From positions 27,808,247 through 27,872,246 of the forward strand of contig CM057830.1 of the NCBI GenBank assembly GCA_030068075.1: a DNA stretch of 64,000 nt, written 5' to 3'. This document shows positions 11,601-23,458 of the stretch, piece after piece (within the stretch, counting starts at the first letter, position 1; each line of letters begins with the position of its first letter). A program made the position numbers and the translations under genes. The notes under the pieces were generated by a model. The model was given only the letters and a program-made list of their open reading frames with translations. It was not told where the DNA came from and did not search any database. The stretch comes from Paguma larvata. Its lineage: Eukaryota; Chordata; Mammalia; Carnivora; Viverridae.

Positions 11601-11852
11601 TTTATTTTATTTTTTTAAATTTCTTTTTTTATTTAAATAATTTATTTTCAAATTGGTTTCCATATAACACCCAGTGTTCATCCCAACAAGTGCCCTCTTT
11701 AATGCCCGTCACCCACTCTCACCCCTCCTTCACCCCCCTCACCCTCAGTTTTTTCTTAGTCTTTGAGAGTCTCTTATGTTTTGTCTCCCTCCCTCTCTGT
11801 GTCTTTTTTTCCTTTCCCCTCCTCCCCTCTCCCATGGTTTTTGCTAAGTCTC

Positions 11853-14800
11853 TCAAAATCCACATATGCGTGGAAACATATGGTATCTGTCTTTTTCTGA
11901 CTGACTTATTTCACTTAACATAATACCCTCCAGTTCCATCCATGTTGCTACACAGGGCCAGATTTCATTCTTTCTCATTGCCACGTAGTAGTCCATTGTA
12001 TATATGTACCACATCTTCTTTATCCATTCATGGGTTGATGGACACTTAGTCTCTTTCCATGATTTGGCTATTGTTGAAAGTGCTGCTATGAACATTGGGG
12101 TACACGTGACCCTATGCATCAGCACTCCTGTGTCTCCTGGGTAGATACCTAGCAGTGCTATTGCTGGGTCATAGGGTAGCTCTATTTTCATTTTTTTGAG
12201 GAACCTCCACACCGTTTTCCAGAGTGGCTGCACCAGATTGCATTCCCACCAACAGTGTAGGAGGGTGCCTGCTTCTCCACATCCCTGCCAGCATCAATAG
12301 TTTCCTGATTTATTCATTTTAGCCACTCTAACCACCGAGTGGTATCTCGGTGTGGATTTCATTTGTATTTCTCTGATGATGAGTGACTTCAAGCATCGTT
12401 TCATATGTCTGTTGGCCATCTGGATGTCCTCTTTGTAGAAGTGTCTATTCATATCTTCCGCCCATTTCTTCACAGGATTATTCGTTTTTCGGGTGTGGAG
12501 TTTGGTAACTTCTTTATAGATTTTAGATACTAGTCCTTTATCTGATATGTCATTTGCAATTATCCTTTCCCATTCCGTCTATTGTCTATTAGATTTGTTG
12601 TTTGTTTCTTTGCCGTGCAGAAGCTTTTTATCTTGATGAGGTCCCAGTAGTTCATTTTTGCTTTAAATTCCCTTGCCTTTGGAGAGGTGTCATGTAGGAA
12701 ATTGCTGCGGCTCAGGTCAAAGAGGTTCTTTCCTGCTTTCTCATCTAGGATTTTGATGGTTTCCTGTCTTATATTCAGCTCCTTCATCTGTTTAGAGTTT
12801 ATTTTTGTGAGTGGTGTAAGGAAGTGGTCTAGTTTCATTCTTCTGCATGTTGCTGTCCAGTTCTCCCAGCACCATTTGTTAAAGAGGCTGTCATTTTTCC
12901 ATTGGATACACTTTCCTGCTTTGTCAAAGATTAGTTGGCCATATGCTTGTGGGTCCATTTCTGGGTTCTCTATTCTATTCCATTGGTCTATGTGTCTGTT
13001 TTTGTGCCAATACCATGCTGTCTTGATGACTACCGCTTTGTAGTAGAGGTTAAAATCTGGGATTGTGATGCCTCCCGCTTTGGTTTTCTTCTTCAATATT
13101 ACTTTGGCTATTCGGGGTCTTTTGTGGTTCCATACAAATTTTAGGATTGTTTGCTCTAGCTTTGAGAAGAATGCTGGTGCAATTTTGATTGGGATTGCAT
13201 TGAATGTATAGATTGCTTTGGGTAGTATTGACATTTTAACAATATTTATTCTTCCAAATCATGAGCATGGGATATTTTTCCATTTCCTTGTGTCTTCCTC
13301 GATTTCCTTCATAAGATTTTTATAGTTTCAGCGTAAAGATCTTTTACATCTTTGGTTAGGTTTATTTCTAGGTATTTGGTGGTTTTGGTGCAATTGTGAA
13401 AAGGATTAGCTTATTTCCCTTTCTATTGCTTCATTGTTGGTGTAAAGGAATGCAACTGATTTCTGTACATTGATTTTGTACCCTGCAACTTTGCTGAATT
13501 CCTGGATCAGTTCTAGTAGGTTTTTGATGGATTTTGTTGGGTTTTCCATGTAAAGTATCATGTCGTCTGCAAAAAGTGAATGTTTGACTTTATCCTTGCC
13601 TATCCTGATGCCTTTTATTTTGCTTTCTTGTCTGATTGCTGATGCTAGCACCTCCAACACTATGTTAAATAGCAGTGGTGAGAGTGGACATCCCTGTCGT
13701 ATTCCTGATCTCAGGGGGAAGGCTCTCAGTTTTTCCCCATTGAGGATGATATTAGCTGTGGGCTTTTCATAAATGGCTTTTATGACGTGTAAGTATGTTT
13801 CCTCTATCCAGACTTTCTCAAGAGTTTTTATTAAGAAGAGATGCTGTATTTTGTCAAATGCTTTCTCTGCATCAATTGACAAGATCATATGGTTCTTATC
13901 TTTTCTTTTGTTAATGTGGTGTATCACGTTGATTGATTTGCGAATGATGAACCATCCCTGCAACCAGTGGATCGTGGTGGATAATTCTTTTTATATGCTG
14001 TTGGATTCTATTTGCTAATATCTTGTTAAGAATTTTCACATCCATGTTCATCAAGGATATTGGCCAGTAGTTCTCTTTTTTTGCTGGGTCTCTATCTGGT
14101 TTGGGAATCAAAGTGATGCTGGCTTCGTAGAATGAGTCCGGGAGTTTTCCTTCCATCTCGATTTTTTGGAACAGCTTGAGGAGGATAGGTATTAACTCTG
14201 TTTTAAATGTCTGGTAAAATTCCACAGGGAAGCCATCTGGCCATAGACTTTTATTTGCTGGGATATTTTTGATAACTGATTCATTTCTTCACTACTTATG
14301 GGTCTGTTCAAATTTTCTATTTCTTCCTGTTTGAGTTTTGCTAGTGTATGGCTGTTTAGGAATTTGTCTATTTCTTCCAGGTCGTTCATTTGATGGCATA
14401 CAGTGTTTCATAATATTCTCTGAAGATTGCTTGTATTTCTGAGGGATTGGTTGTAATCACTCCATTTTAGTTCATGATTTTATTGATTTGGGTTCTCTCT
14501 CTTTTCTTTTTGAAGAGCCTGGCTAGAGGTTTATCAATTTTGTTTATTTTTTCAAAGAACCAGCTTTTGGTGTCATTGATCTGTTCCACTACTTTTTCTG
14601 TTTCCATATGATTAATTTGTGCCCTGATCTTTGTTATTTCTCTCTTTCTGCTGGGTTTGGGTTGTCTTAGCTGTTCTGCTTCTAGTTCCTTTAGGCGTGC
14701 TGTTAGAATTTGTGTTAGGAATTTTTCTTGTTTCTTGAGATGGGCCTGGATTGCAATATATTTCCCTCTCAGGACTGCCTTTGCTGCATCCCAGAGCGTT

Positions 14801-15671
14801 TAGATTGTTGTATTTTCATTTTCATTTGTTTCCATATAATTTTTAATTTCTTCTCTGATTGCTTGGTTGACCCATTCATCTTTTAGTAGGTTATTCTTTA
14901 GCCTCCATGTTTGTGGGTTATTCCAGACTTTTTTCCTGTGGTTGATTTCAAGTTTCAAAGCATTGTGGTCTGAAAGTGTGCATGGTATGATCTCAAATTT
15001 TTTATATTTATTCAGTGCTTCCTTGTGCCCCAAAATATGGTCTGTCTTGGAAAATGTACCATGTGCATTTGAGAAGAATGTAAATTCCTTGGCTTCTGGA
15101 TGAAGGGCCCTAAAGATATCTGTCAGGCCCATCTGTTCCAACGTGTCGTTCAGGTCCATTGTTTCTATGGTGATTCTCTGTTTAGTGGATCTATCCAGCG
15201 CTCGAGTGGGGTATTAAGGTCCCCTGCAACTAGCACATTTTTATCAATAAGATTGCTTACGTTTGTAATTAGTTGCTTTACAAATTTGGGTGCCCCAGAA
15301 TTCATCGCGTAGATATTTTTAATTGTTAGTTCTTCCTGCTGGATAGTCCCTGTGATTATTATATAATGCCTTTCTTCATCTCTTATTACATCTTTTACTT
15401 TAAAGTTCAGTTTGTCCGATATAAGTGTGGCTACTCCAGCTTTCTTCTGAGTTCCTGTAGCATGGTAGATAGTTCTCTATCCCCTCACTTTCAATCTGAA
15501 GGTGTCCTCAGGTCTAAAATGGGTCTCTTGAAGACAGCAGATAGATGGGTCTTGTGTTTTAATCCATTCTGTTACCCTATGTCTTTTAATTGGAGTGTTT
15601 AGTCCATTTACATTCAGCGTTAATTTTGAAAAATATGGGTTTAGAATCAAGGAGTTATCTGTAGATTTCAT
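11853..15671 (-). pseudogene. L1 ORF2 remnant (endonuclease-reverse transcriptase)
   Basis: ORF2p nicks target DNA and reverse-transcribes L1 RNA. The start codon at 15671 opens an endonuclease N-terminus with the conserved 'QETHF' motif about 50 residues in. The RT core lies around 13963-13406, with the palm motif 'AFDKIQH', '[17 protein letters not shown]' and the catalytic 'FADD' box near 13560-13575. The C-terminal region with '[15 protein letters not shown]' ends at 11853. Total span (about 3.8 kb) equals a full ORF2, so the element has no large deletion. The frame is broken repeatedly: open blocks at 15722-15477, 15159-14800, 14389-14192, 14225-13911, 13963-13406, 13234-12560 and 12233-11853 are separated by stops or frameshifts. 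It is a mobile-element fossil, not a host gene. Confidence 0.95.
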
Positions 15672-15718
15672 GCTCGTAAGGATATCTCTGGTGCTCTGTG
15701 TTCCTTGCACCCTTTCCT

Positions 15719-16610
15719 TCATAGAGTCCCCCTCAGGATCTCTTGTAAGATTGGTTTATTTGTGATGTATCCCTTCAGTTTTTGTTTGTTATGGAAGATC
15801 TTTATCTCTCCATCCATTTTGAATGACAGGCTGGCCGGGTAAAGGATTCTTCGCTGCATATCCTTCCTGTTCATCCCATTGAAGATTTCCTGCCATTCCT
15901 TTCTGGCTTGCCAAGTTTCTGTAGATAGATCTGCTACTACCCTAATGTGTCTGCCTTTGTTAGTCAAGGTCCATTTATTCCTAGCTGTCTTCAGGATTCT
16001 CTCTGTCTTTGTATTTTCCCAGCTTCACTATGATGTGTCATGCTGAGGGTCTGTTCAGGTTACATCTGAGGGGAGTTCTCTGTGCCTCTTGGACTTCAAT
16101 GCCCATTTCCTTCTTCATGTTGGGGAAGTTCTCAGCGATGATTTGTTCAAGTACCCCTTCGACTCCTTTCTCTCTCTCTTCTTCTTCTGGAATTCCTATA
16201 ATACACATATTATTCCATTTGATTTCATCGCTCAGTTCTCGAATTCTCCTTTCCTGTTCTTGAATCAGTTTCTCTCTCTTTCTCTCTGCTTCCACCTTTT
16301 CCATAATTTTATCTTCTAATTCCCCTATTGTCTCTTCTGCCTCTCCAATCCGCGCTGTGACTGCCTCCAGTTTGGTTTGCACCTCATTTAAAGCATTTTT
16401 TAATTCCTCTAGACCATTTTTTAGGGCCTTGATCTCTGCCTCTAGGGTTCCCCTGCTTTCTTCAATGCTTTTTTCAAGCCCAGCGAATATTTTTATGTTT
16501 ACCATTCTATATTATTGTTCTGTTAAGTTGCTTATGTCTGCTTTCATCATTTCTTGGGCTGTCACTGTTTCCTGTACAGTCTTTTGAGGGGAGTTCTTCC
16601 GTTTAGTCAT
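15719..16610 (-). pseudogene. L1 ORF1 remnant (RNA-binding chaperone)
   Basis: ORF1p coats L1 RNA. The start at 16610 reads MTKRKNSPQKTVQ. An in-frame TAA at 16514-16512 stops it at codon 33, just before the coiled-coil region. The frame resumes through about 16038 as a heptad-like, Glu/Leu-rich stretch (roughly 16500-16250), then the RNA-recognition-like part with 'NNMCIIGIPEEEER'. A TGA near 16040 and a frameshift before 15967 divide it from the C-terminal domain ('RHIRVVADLSTETWQARK', ending 15719). ORF2 begins about 50 bp further on, the normal L1 spacing. Confidence 0.93.
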
Positions 16611-17130
16611 TTTGGCTAGGTGTGTATTGGTTTATTTCCTAGTTCTCCTCAGTCCCCCAGGATCTTCTGGATCTCGTGTTCTCTTCCCTGTAGCCTCCAA
16701 CTTCTCTTCCTGCAGATCTATGGGGTTGAGAGCTCCTCGATTTCAGTCCTTCTTAGTTTAAAAGACACCAGGGAGCAGTGGGTCCTCCTACTCCTCTGCC
16801 ATTTTGACCACCATCCCAGATGTAGAGTGGTAGAATTCTTTTCTCTGCAAAAGGGCTGTTGGTACTCCCATTCACTCATTCATTTCCTGTATACCTGGTG
16901 TGTGACAGGCACTTGGCTTTTTCAGAGGGTGGTGTTCACCCGGCCGGTGCAGGTCGCAAGTGTGGAGGAGCCTCAGGGCTGGGAGGGAAACCAAAAGCAG
17001 ACTTCTTATATGAATAAATCAACTGAGGAAACAACGGAGCAGTCTCCTTAAAGTACGTAAAAAAAATTGGTCAATCTAGAATTCGATGCACAGCAAAAAC
17101 ACCTCCTTAAATCAAAACAAAATACGGATT

Positions 17131-17339
17131 TCTTTTTCTTTTTTTAGTTTATTTACGTTGAGAGAGAGAGAAGGCAGGCACATGGTAGGGGTAGAGAGAG
17201 AGGGAGAGAGAGACTCTCAAGCAGGCTCCATGATGTCAGCACAGAGCCCAATGTAGGACTTGAACTCATGAACCACAAGATCATGACCTGAGCCAAATTG
17301 AGAGTGGGATGCTTAACTGACTGAGCCATTCAGGTACCC
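17131..17339 (-). mobile_element. SINEC_Fc-type SINE
   Basis: Minus-strand head (actgagccattcaggtaccc on the plus strand) and GA-rich body. Flanks aaaatacgga (17119-17128) and aaaatacaga (17341-17350) are a probable TSD. It lies in the ancient L1. Confidence 0.92.
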
Positions 17340-18255
17340 GAAAATACAGAATTCTCAAGTCTGACAAAAAATAAACAAATTCATAACCAGAAGATAAAAA
17401 GTACTAAAAAAAAAAAGGTGAAGGATTTCCTTCAGGCAGAAAGAAAATTACACCAGAGTGAAAAGAATTGTCTTTGTAAAGGAATAAAGAATAGTAATAT
17501 TTGATAACTACATAGGTAAATACATATTTTATGATAAATCAATGGTGATGTGGATTTAAGCAAAAATAAGTTTTTTTAAGTATTTATAGCTTATATAAAA
17601 GAAAAATGGATGCCATCAGTAGAACAAAGTTTGGTAGAACTCAAATAGAAAACAGAAAATAATAGAGATCAATGAAAATACAAGCTGATTCTTTAAGAAG
17701 GCCAATAAAATGTATTAACCTTGAGCCACTGTGATCAGGAAAAAGAGAGAGAAAACAAAGACTACTGAAATCTGCAGAAGAGGTGTCATCGCTACAGATT
17801 CTATAAAAGGAATCTATATTTAGATTTATGACTCTAATTTTGACAATATAGATGAAATAGACATATTCTATAAAATACAGAAACTAACCAAGTTCACTCA
17901 AGAATACAGAATATGAGTATACTTATATCTATCAAAGAAATTGAAATTGTAGTTAGAAAAACCTTCCCAGAAAGAACGCTCCAGGCCTAGAGAGCTTCAC
18001 TGTCTAGGTGACCTCGACAAAGCATGTAAGAAACACCAAATATACACAAATGCTCCTAGAGAATGAAAAGGATGAGATACTTCCTAAATCATTACATGAA
18101 GCCAGCATTACCTTGATAACAAAGTCAAATGATTGTAAAGGAAAACAGTCACCAGGTAGCCCTCATAAGTGGTGATGCACCAATGTTTACAGAGTTTTGT
18201 TTTTAGCAAACCTAATCCAACAATATATACAGAAGATCATTTATCTTTACCAAGT

Positions 18256-18428
18256 GAGGTCATGATTCCACAGTTCATGAGATAAAGCCCCCTGCTGAGC
18301 TCTGCACTGATGGTGTGGTGTCTGCTTGGGATTTTCTCTCTGTATCCCTCTCTGCCCTTCCCCTGCACATTCTCTCTCTCCTCTCTCTCTCTCTGTCTAA
18401 AAATAAATAAAAGTTAAAAAAAAAACTT
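18256..18428 (+). mobile_element. 5'-truncated SINEC_Fc-type SINE
   Basis: Lacks box A. It begins at 'gaggtcatgattccacag' and keeps the box-B-like part, the CT-rich body ('ctctctctctgtct') and the AAATAAA tail. It is inserted in L1 ORF2 and is one of few truncated copies here. Confidence 0.85.
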
Positions 18429-18887
18429 TTTTAAGTCATTCACCACAATAAGGTGGGATTTATTTATGGGTTGCAAGGGTAGTTCATTATTCACAAATTC
18501 ATCAACATAATACACTAAATTTATAAAAGAAATGATGAGAAACATATAATCCTCTCAATAGATACAGAAAATACCTTTGACATTGATTTATGATAAAATA
18601 CCTTAACAAAGTAGGTTTACAGGGAACATATCTCAACATAATAAAGGTAATCTATGAAAAACCCACAAGTAATATCATCTTCAATAGGGAAAAACTGAGA
18701 GCTCTTCCTCTAAGGTTAGGAACAAGACAGGGATTCTCCCATTGCTATTATTTAACAGAGTACTGGATTTCTAGTCACAGCAATCAGAAAACAAAAAGAA
18801 ATAAAAGGCATCCAGGTCAACTAGGAGGAAGTCAAACTTTCACTATTTACATGTAACATGATATTCTATGGAAAATTCAAAAGTCTC

Positions 18888-19110
18888 GGGGCACCTGGGT
18901 GGCTCAATTGGTTAAGCATCCGACTTTGGCTTGGGTAATGATCTCACAGTTCGTGGGTTTGAGCCCCGCATTGGGCTCTGTGCTGACAGCTTGGAGCTTG
19001 GAACCTGCTTCGGATTCTGTGTCTCCCTCTCTCTCTGCCGTGCCCCCATTCATGATCTGTCTCTTTCTGTCTCTCAAAAATAAATAAAAAAGTAAAAAGA
19101 AAAAAAAAAA
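18888..19110 (+). mobile_element. SINEC_Fc-type SINE with 18-bp TSD
   Basis: Flanks ggaaaattcaaaagtctc (18870-18887) and ggaaaactcaaaagtctc (19111-19128) differ by one base. The head ggggcacctgggtggctcaa and 'gtttgagccccg' are nearly consensus. It splits the L1 reverse transcriptase region. Confidence 0.96.
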
Positions 19111-19517
19111 GGAAAACTCAAAAGTCTCTTCCAAAAGTCTGCTAGAACTGTTACACAAATTCAGTAAAGTTGCTGGATACAAAATTAACATATAGAAATT
19201 GGTTGCATTTCTACACACCAATAATAAAGCAGCAGAAAGAGAAATTAAGGAAGCAATTCCATTTACAATTTCACCAAGCACTGTCAGATACCTAGGAATA
19301 AACCTAATCAAAGACGTGAAAGACTTGTTCTTTGAAAACTATCAAATGCTGATGAAGGAAATTGAAGATGACACAAAGAAATGGAAAGACATTCCATGCT
19401 CATGGAATGGAAGAACAAATATTGTTAAAATGTTTATACTCTCCAAAGTAATCTACACATTTAAGGTAATCCATATCAAAATACCAATAGCATTTTTCAC
19501 AAAGCTAGAACAATTTG

Positions 19518-19700
19518 GGGGCGCCTGGATGGCTCAGTCAGTTGTGTATCTGACTTCATTTTGGCTCTGGTCAAGCCCCATGTCGGGCTCCATGCTGAAT
19601 GTGGAGCCTCCTTGAGATTCTCTCTTTCTCCCTTTGCCCCTATCTCCCACTTTCATGTGCTCATTCTATAATAAAAACTTTAAAAATTTAAAATTTTAAA
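19518..19700 (+). mobile_element. SINEC_Fc-related SINE, shortened body
   Basis: Starts gggggcgcctggatggctca inside L1 ORF2. Part of the tRNA-like region is missing between 'ttttggctctggtc' and 'aagccccatgtcgggctc'. The tail is AT-rich and hosts the next SINE. Confidence 0.9.
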
Positions 19701-19714
19701 AAATAACAATGTTA

Positions 19715-19919
19715 GGGGAGCCTGGGTGGCTCAGTCGGTTAAGCATCCAACTTGGGCTCGGGTCATGATCTCGCGGCTCTTTGGGTTCAAGCCTCATGTC
19801 GGGCTCTGTGTCGACACCTCAGAGCCTGGATCCTGCTTCGGATTCCATGTCTCCCTCTCTCTCTGCCCCTCCCCTGCTCATTCTCTATCTCTCTCTCTCA
19901 AAAAATAAAAATTAAAAAA
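19715..19919 (+). mobile_element. SINEC_Fc-type SINE inserted in the tail of another SINE
   Basis: Identical 14-bp flanks aaataacaatgtta at 19701-19714 and 19920-19933. The head gggagcctgggtggctcagt is near consensus. It lies tail-to-head with 19518-19700. Confidence 0.95.
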
Positions 19920-20695
19920 AAATAACAATGTTAAAATATATAGAGAACCACAAAAGATCCTAAATAGCCAAAGCAACCTTGAAAAAGCAAAGCAAAGCTG
20001 GAGGCATTAGAATTCTGGAATTCAAGTTATATTACAAAGCTGTAGTGATCAAAACAGTATGGTATTGGTACAAAAACAGACACATAGATCAATGGAAAAA
20101 GGTAAAAATCCCAGAAATAAACCCAGAACTATATTGTCAATTTATCTTCAATAAAGCAGAAAAGGATACCCAATTGGGGGAAAAAAAAAAACAGTCTCTT
20201 CAACAAATCGCGTTGGAAAAACTAGACAGCAACATGCAAAAAAATAAAAGTGGAGCACTTTCTTACACCATACACAAAAATGAACTCATTAAGTATACAA
20301 ATATGAGACATGAAACCATACAAATACTTGAGGAGAACATAGGCAGTAGCCTTTTTGACAGCTGCCATGCCAACTTTTTTTTGGACAAGTCTACTAGGTC
20401 TAGAGAAACGAAAGCACGAATAAACCGTTGGGACTTCACAAAGATAAAAAGCTGTACAGCAAAGGAAACAGTCCACACAACTAAAAGACAACCTAAGGAG
20501 TGGGAGAAGATACTTGCAAATGACATATCTGATAAAGGTTAGTATCCAAAATATGAAAGAACTTATGAAACTCAACACTAAAACAATGAATAGACTAAAT
20601 AAAAGATAGGCAGAAGACATGAATGAACATTTTTCCAAAAAGACATACAGATTGCCAACAAACACATGAAAAGATGCTTGGGGTGCCTGGAAGGC

Positions 20696-21810
20696 TCATG
20701 AGAACTGAGACCCTGCAGAACTCTCTGGTTGGGAGACATAGTGTGGTCAGGGGTTGATGCTGGTCTTCTGGGGGGAGAGGCCTACTTACTATGCTGGGAT
20801 TCAGGCAGGTTTGACTCAGAAGGGCAGTCTCGCCAGAGGGCACGGTGGTGCTTGGTGTAAGTAAGTTAGGGAGCCAGTGTGGGCACTGTGATGCTTTCCA
20901 CAGGTGGCTCTGTGTTTGAGCTGAGGGACAAGGAAGGGAAATGGTGTCAGCCAGCTCCTGTGTTCAGGGGCAGTTATCTCCCTGGATGATGCCTTTCAAG
21001 GACACTCTCTGAGAAGAGAGTGTGTGCCCTCAGCAATATTCAGATCACTGTTTCCATGCCACCTGCCCCCAGTTTGTTTGCCTGCCTTCTCTCCAGGAAC
21101 AGCACAGTGTCCTCCAGGCTCTATTCCAGCCAAGTCTGTTGAGCCGTAAAACTCCAGGCTTTAGGGATGTGGTGTGGACGGGGGGCTTGTGATCATTCTG
21201 GTATGTGAGCCCACTGCCCTGGGAGTGAGGCAAGCTTGACTGAGAAGGCAGTCCTGCCAGGGCACAGGTGTGTGGGGCTTGGTATAAGTAAGTTAGGCAG
21301 CCAGTATTGTTGCTGGCCTGTTTTAGGCAGGTGGCTCTATGGTTAAGTTGAAGGGGTGAGGTGAAGGTAAATGGCACCAGCCAGCTCCTTTGTTCATGGA
21401 GAGGCATTTCCTTAAATGCTGCCTCTTAGGGACATGTTCCAAAATGGGGAATAATGCCCCTGTGTGGCCCAGGTATTCTTCAAATCATTGTTTCCATGCT
21501 GTCTGCCCAATGACCTTTAAGACTACAGGCTTTAAGCCCTGCTGGTTGTAAGAACTCAGGAAATTCAGCCCCTCTTGTTTTCCAATCCACTGGCTTTAGA
21601 GAAACGTTCTCCTTATGCATTCCCATGTGCTCCTCCCTCTCTTGTCTTTCCCTGGGACCATGGCTCCCTCCCTTCCACAGTGCTCATGATTCCTTTCTCT
21701 CCTACATCATAAGTCCACACTTTCTACTTTCTTGGATGTGGCCTCCTTTCTCCCCTGAGTTGTGGAGTTTGTTCTGTCTGTCTTCAGGTCACTTTCTGGG
21801 GCCTTTTTAA
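20696..21810 (-). mobile_element. Orphan L1 5'UTR with tandem duplication
   Basis: The GC-richer plus strand reads as a reversed carnivore L1 5'UTR: it ends near 21800 with 'gttgtggagtttgttctgtc' and 'ttcaggtcactttctgggg', the region close to the L1 start. Two tandem units are visible. 'ttgactcagaagggcagtc' at 20811 recurs as 'ttgactgagaaggcagtc' at 21236 (offset 425), and each is followed by 'ggcttggt.taagtaagttagg' and 'ccagccagctcct'. Unit 2 lacks about 54 bp near its end. The extreme 5' start and all of ORF1/ORF2 are absent, so this is not an ordinary 5'-truncated copy. The 63- to 120-codon open frames here are chance products of its high GC. Confidence 0.8.
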
Positions 21811-21864
21811 ATTTTTTAATTTTTTAATTTAAAGGACCTGGAATTAAAAACAAAACAAAACAAA

Positions 21865-23186
21865 ACAAAAACCTTTGTAAAAAAATGAATGGAATTGGAA
21901 GATTAATGCAGCCCAATTTCAAGACATTAAAAAGGTTAAGTAATCAACACAGAATGGAAGTGGCATAAAGACAGAAACAATAAATGGAATAAATAATATT
22001 GCTAAGAGATATATATAGCAGAGATTCTACAAATTTATGAAAATAGTTTAGTGGGAAAAAAGCTCATGTTTTCAAAAACTAGTTCAAGGATTATTGGATA
22101 TTTGTAGGCCGAGAAATTAAACTATATAAAGTTTGATCCATATATTTCACTATTTACAAAAAAAATAAACTAAAAATAATGACAGATCTAAATGAAAAAA
22201 AACAAAACTTCGTGACCTTTGGAAAGGCAAGTATTTATTTTTTTTAATTTTTAACGTTTACTTATTTTTGAGACAGACGGATACAGAGTGCCAGCTAGGG
22301 AGGGACAGAGAGAAAGGGAGACACAGAATCTGAAGCAGCCTTCAGGCTCTGAGCTATCAGCACAGTGCCCAACACGGGACTTGAACTCACGAATCGCGAG
22401 ATCATGATCTGAGCTGAAGTCAGCTGCTTAATTGACTGAGCCATCCAGGTGCCCCAGGCAAATATTTCTTAGATACAACACAAAAATACAAGTCATAAAA
22501 GAAAAAAACTGATAAACAGGACTTCATCAAATTTTAAAACTGTGATCATTGAAAGACACTGTTCAGACAATGAAAAGAACAAGCCATAAATGGAGAGGAA
22601 AAAATGCAAATCATTCATCTGATAAAGGAGGACTTCTACCTTAAATAACACAAAGAGCTCCCAAATTTAACAAGATATCAAGCAACACAATTTTAAAATG
22701 TACAAAAAATTTGAACAGACACTTCACCACAAAAGAGATATAAATGGCAAATAAGCACATGGACAGGTGCACAACACTAGTAATTAGGGAAATGCAATTT
22801 AAAAGTATAAGATACCCCTACACAGCTCTCAAAATAGCTAAAATTAACATGACTGTTAACTCCTCAAAGTGTTGGGGAATATGTGGAGGAAGTGCAATTC
22901 TTATATACTACTAGAAAAAATATTAAATAGTACAACAATTTTGAGAAAGTTTGGTGATTTCTTAAAACATTAAAAAAATATCTATCATATGTTCCTACCA
23001 TTCCTCTCCCCATTCAAGTTTACCCAAGAGAAATGAAATTACGTGTTCATACAAAGACATGAACACACATATTTGTGGAAGCTTTACCTGTAATACTTCA
23101 AGTGTCCTTTAAAAGGTGAATGGATAAATAAAGTGTGGAGTATGCCCATATAAGGGAATAGTACCCTTCAACGAAAAGGAATGAAC
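21865..23186 (+). mobile_element. Old L1 ORF2 3' part, interrupted by a SINE
   Basis: Contains 'tggaagtggcataaagacag' and, after the SINE, 'gataaacaggacttcatcaa' and 'gtgaatggataaataaagtgtgg', the order of L1 ORF2 C-terminal sequence. It is strongly decayed, with no usable frame. It ends near 23186 without a clear 3'UTR. Confidence 0.8.
22237..22455 (-). mobile_element. SINEC_Fc-type SINE with 12-bp TSD
   Basis: Flanks aggcaagtattt (22225-22236) and aggcaaatattt (22456-22467) differ by one base. Minus-strand head and GA-rich body are clear. It is inserted in the old L1. Confidence 0.95.
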
Positions 23187-23458
23187 CTTCTCTGCCCATT
23201 CCAAGAGAAAGCCAGTTGCACAGGATACCTGTGCCAACCTGCTGTTAGGGCCAGAGCCACTAGAATCCAAGCCCCTGGGCATAAACTGAAAGCCCTGGTA
23301 CAAAGACAAATTACCTTCCAAGTATTTTTGCAAAGCACAAGAGCAAGTTTCTGAAGTTCCCCACCCCCTTGGACAGCCAGCAGTGGATATTTCTGAAAGG
23401 GGCTGGACGACTTCAGGAGGGTGTGTCCACCCTGTAAAGATCTAATCACTTGCAGCTT

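Larger units (their letters stand above)
11563..16991 (-). mobile_element. Nearly full-length L1 with 3' transduction and 16-bp TSD
   Basis: Identical flanks caaaagcagacttctt at 11547-11562 and 16992-17007 bound the element. Reading the minus strand from 16991 there is about 380 bp of 5'UTR, ORF1 from 16610, ORF2 from 15671 to 11853, a 3'UTR and a poly(A) (seen as T-rich 11601-11631). A 32-bp foreign segment (11569-11600) and a second poly(A) (T-run 11561-11568) follow. It inserted into the ancient plus-strand L1. Both ORFs are broken, so it cannot move itself. Its 5'UTR is shorter than that implied by other L1s in the window, so it is probably mildly 5'-truncated. Confidence 0.95.
9835..20695 (+). 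mobile_element. Ancient L1 (L1M-type), split by nested insertions
   Basis: Collinear remnants of one old L1 lie at 9835-11281, 11492-11562, 16992-17130, 17340-18255, 18429-18887, 19111-19517 and 19920-20695. The first two carry 5'UTR and ORF1-like sequence ('gacacattacatac' type, 'agcagacttct'), and 17340-17480 has the ORF1-end 'cttcaggcagaaagaaaat'. From about 17620 there is ORF2: 'cttcccagaaagaacg', the RT region at 18590-18860 and the C-terminal region at 19979-20542. It has many stops and gaps. The ORF2 half looks less decayed than the 5' half, so two overlapping old insertions cannot be excluded. Confidence 0.7.

Noticed and set aside
12560..13963. Reverse-transcriptase frames as a retron or other novel RT system
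   Set aside because: FADD box, '[11 protein letters not shown]' and 'AFDKIQH' are L1 ORF2 signatures and sit between L1 ORF1 and L1 3'UTR.
20222..20665. 147-codon minus-strand frame with hydrophobic segments
   Set aside because: Antisense of L1 ORF2. The hydrophobic look comes from complementing A-rich L1 codons.
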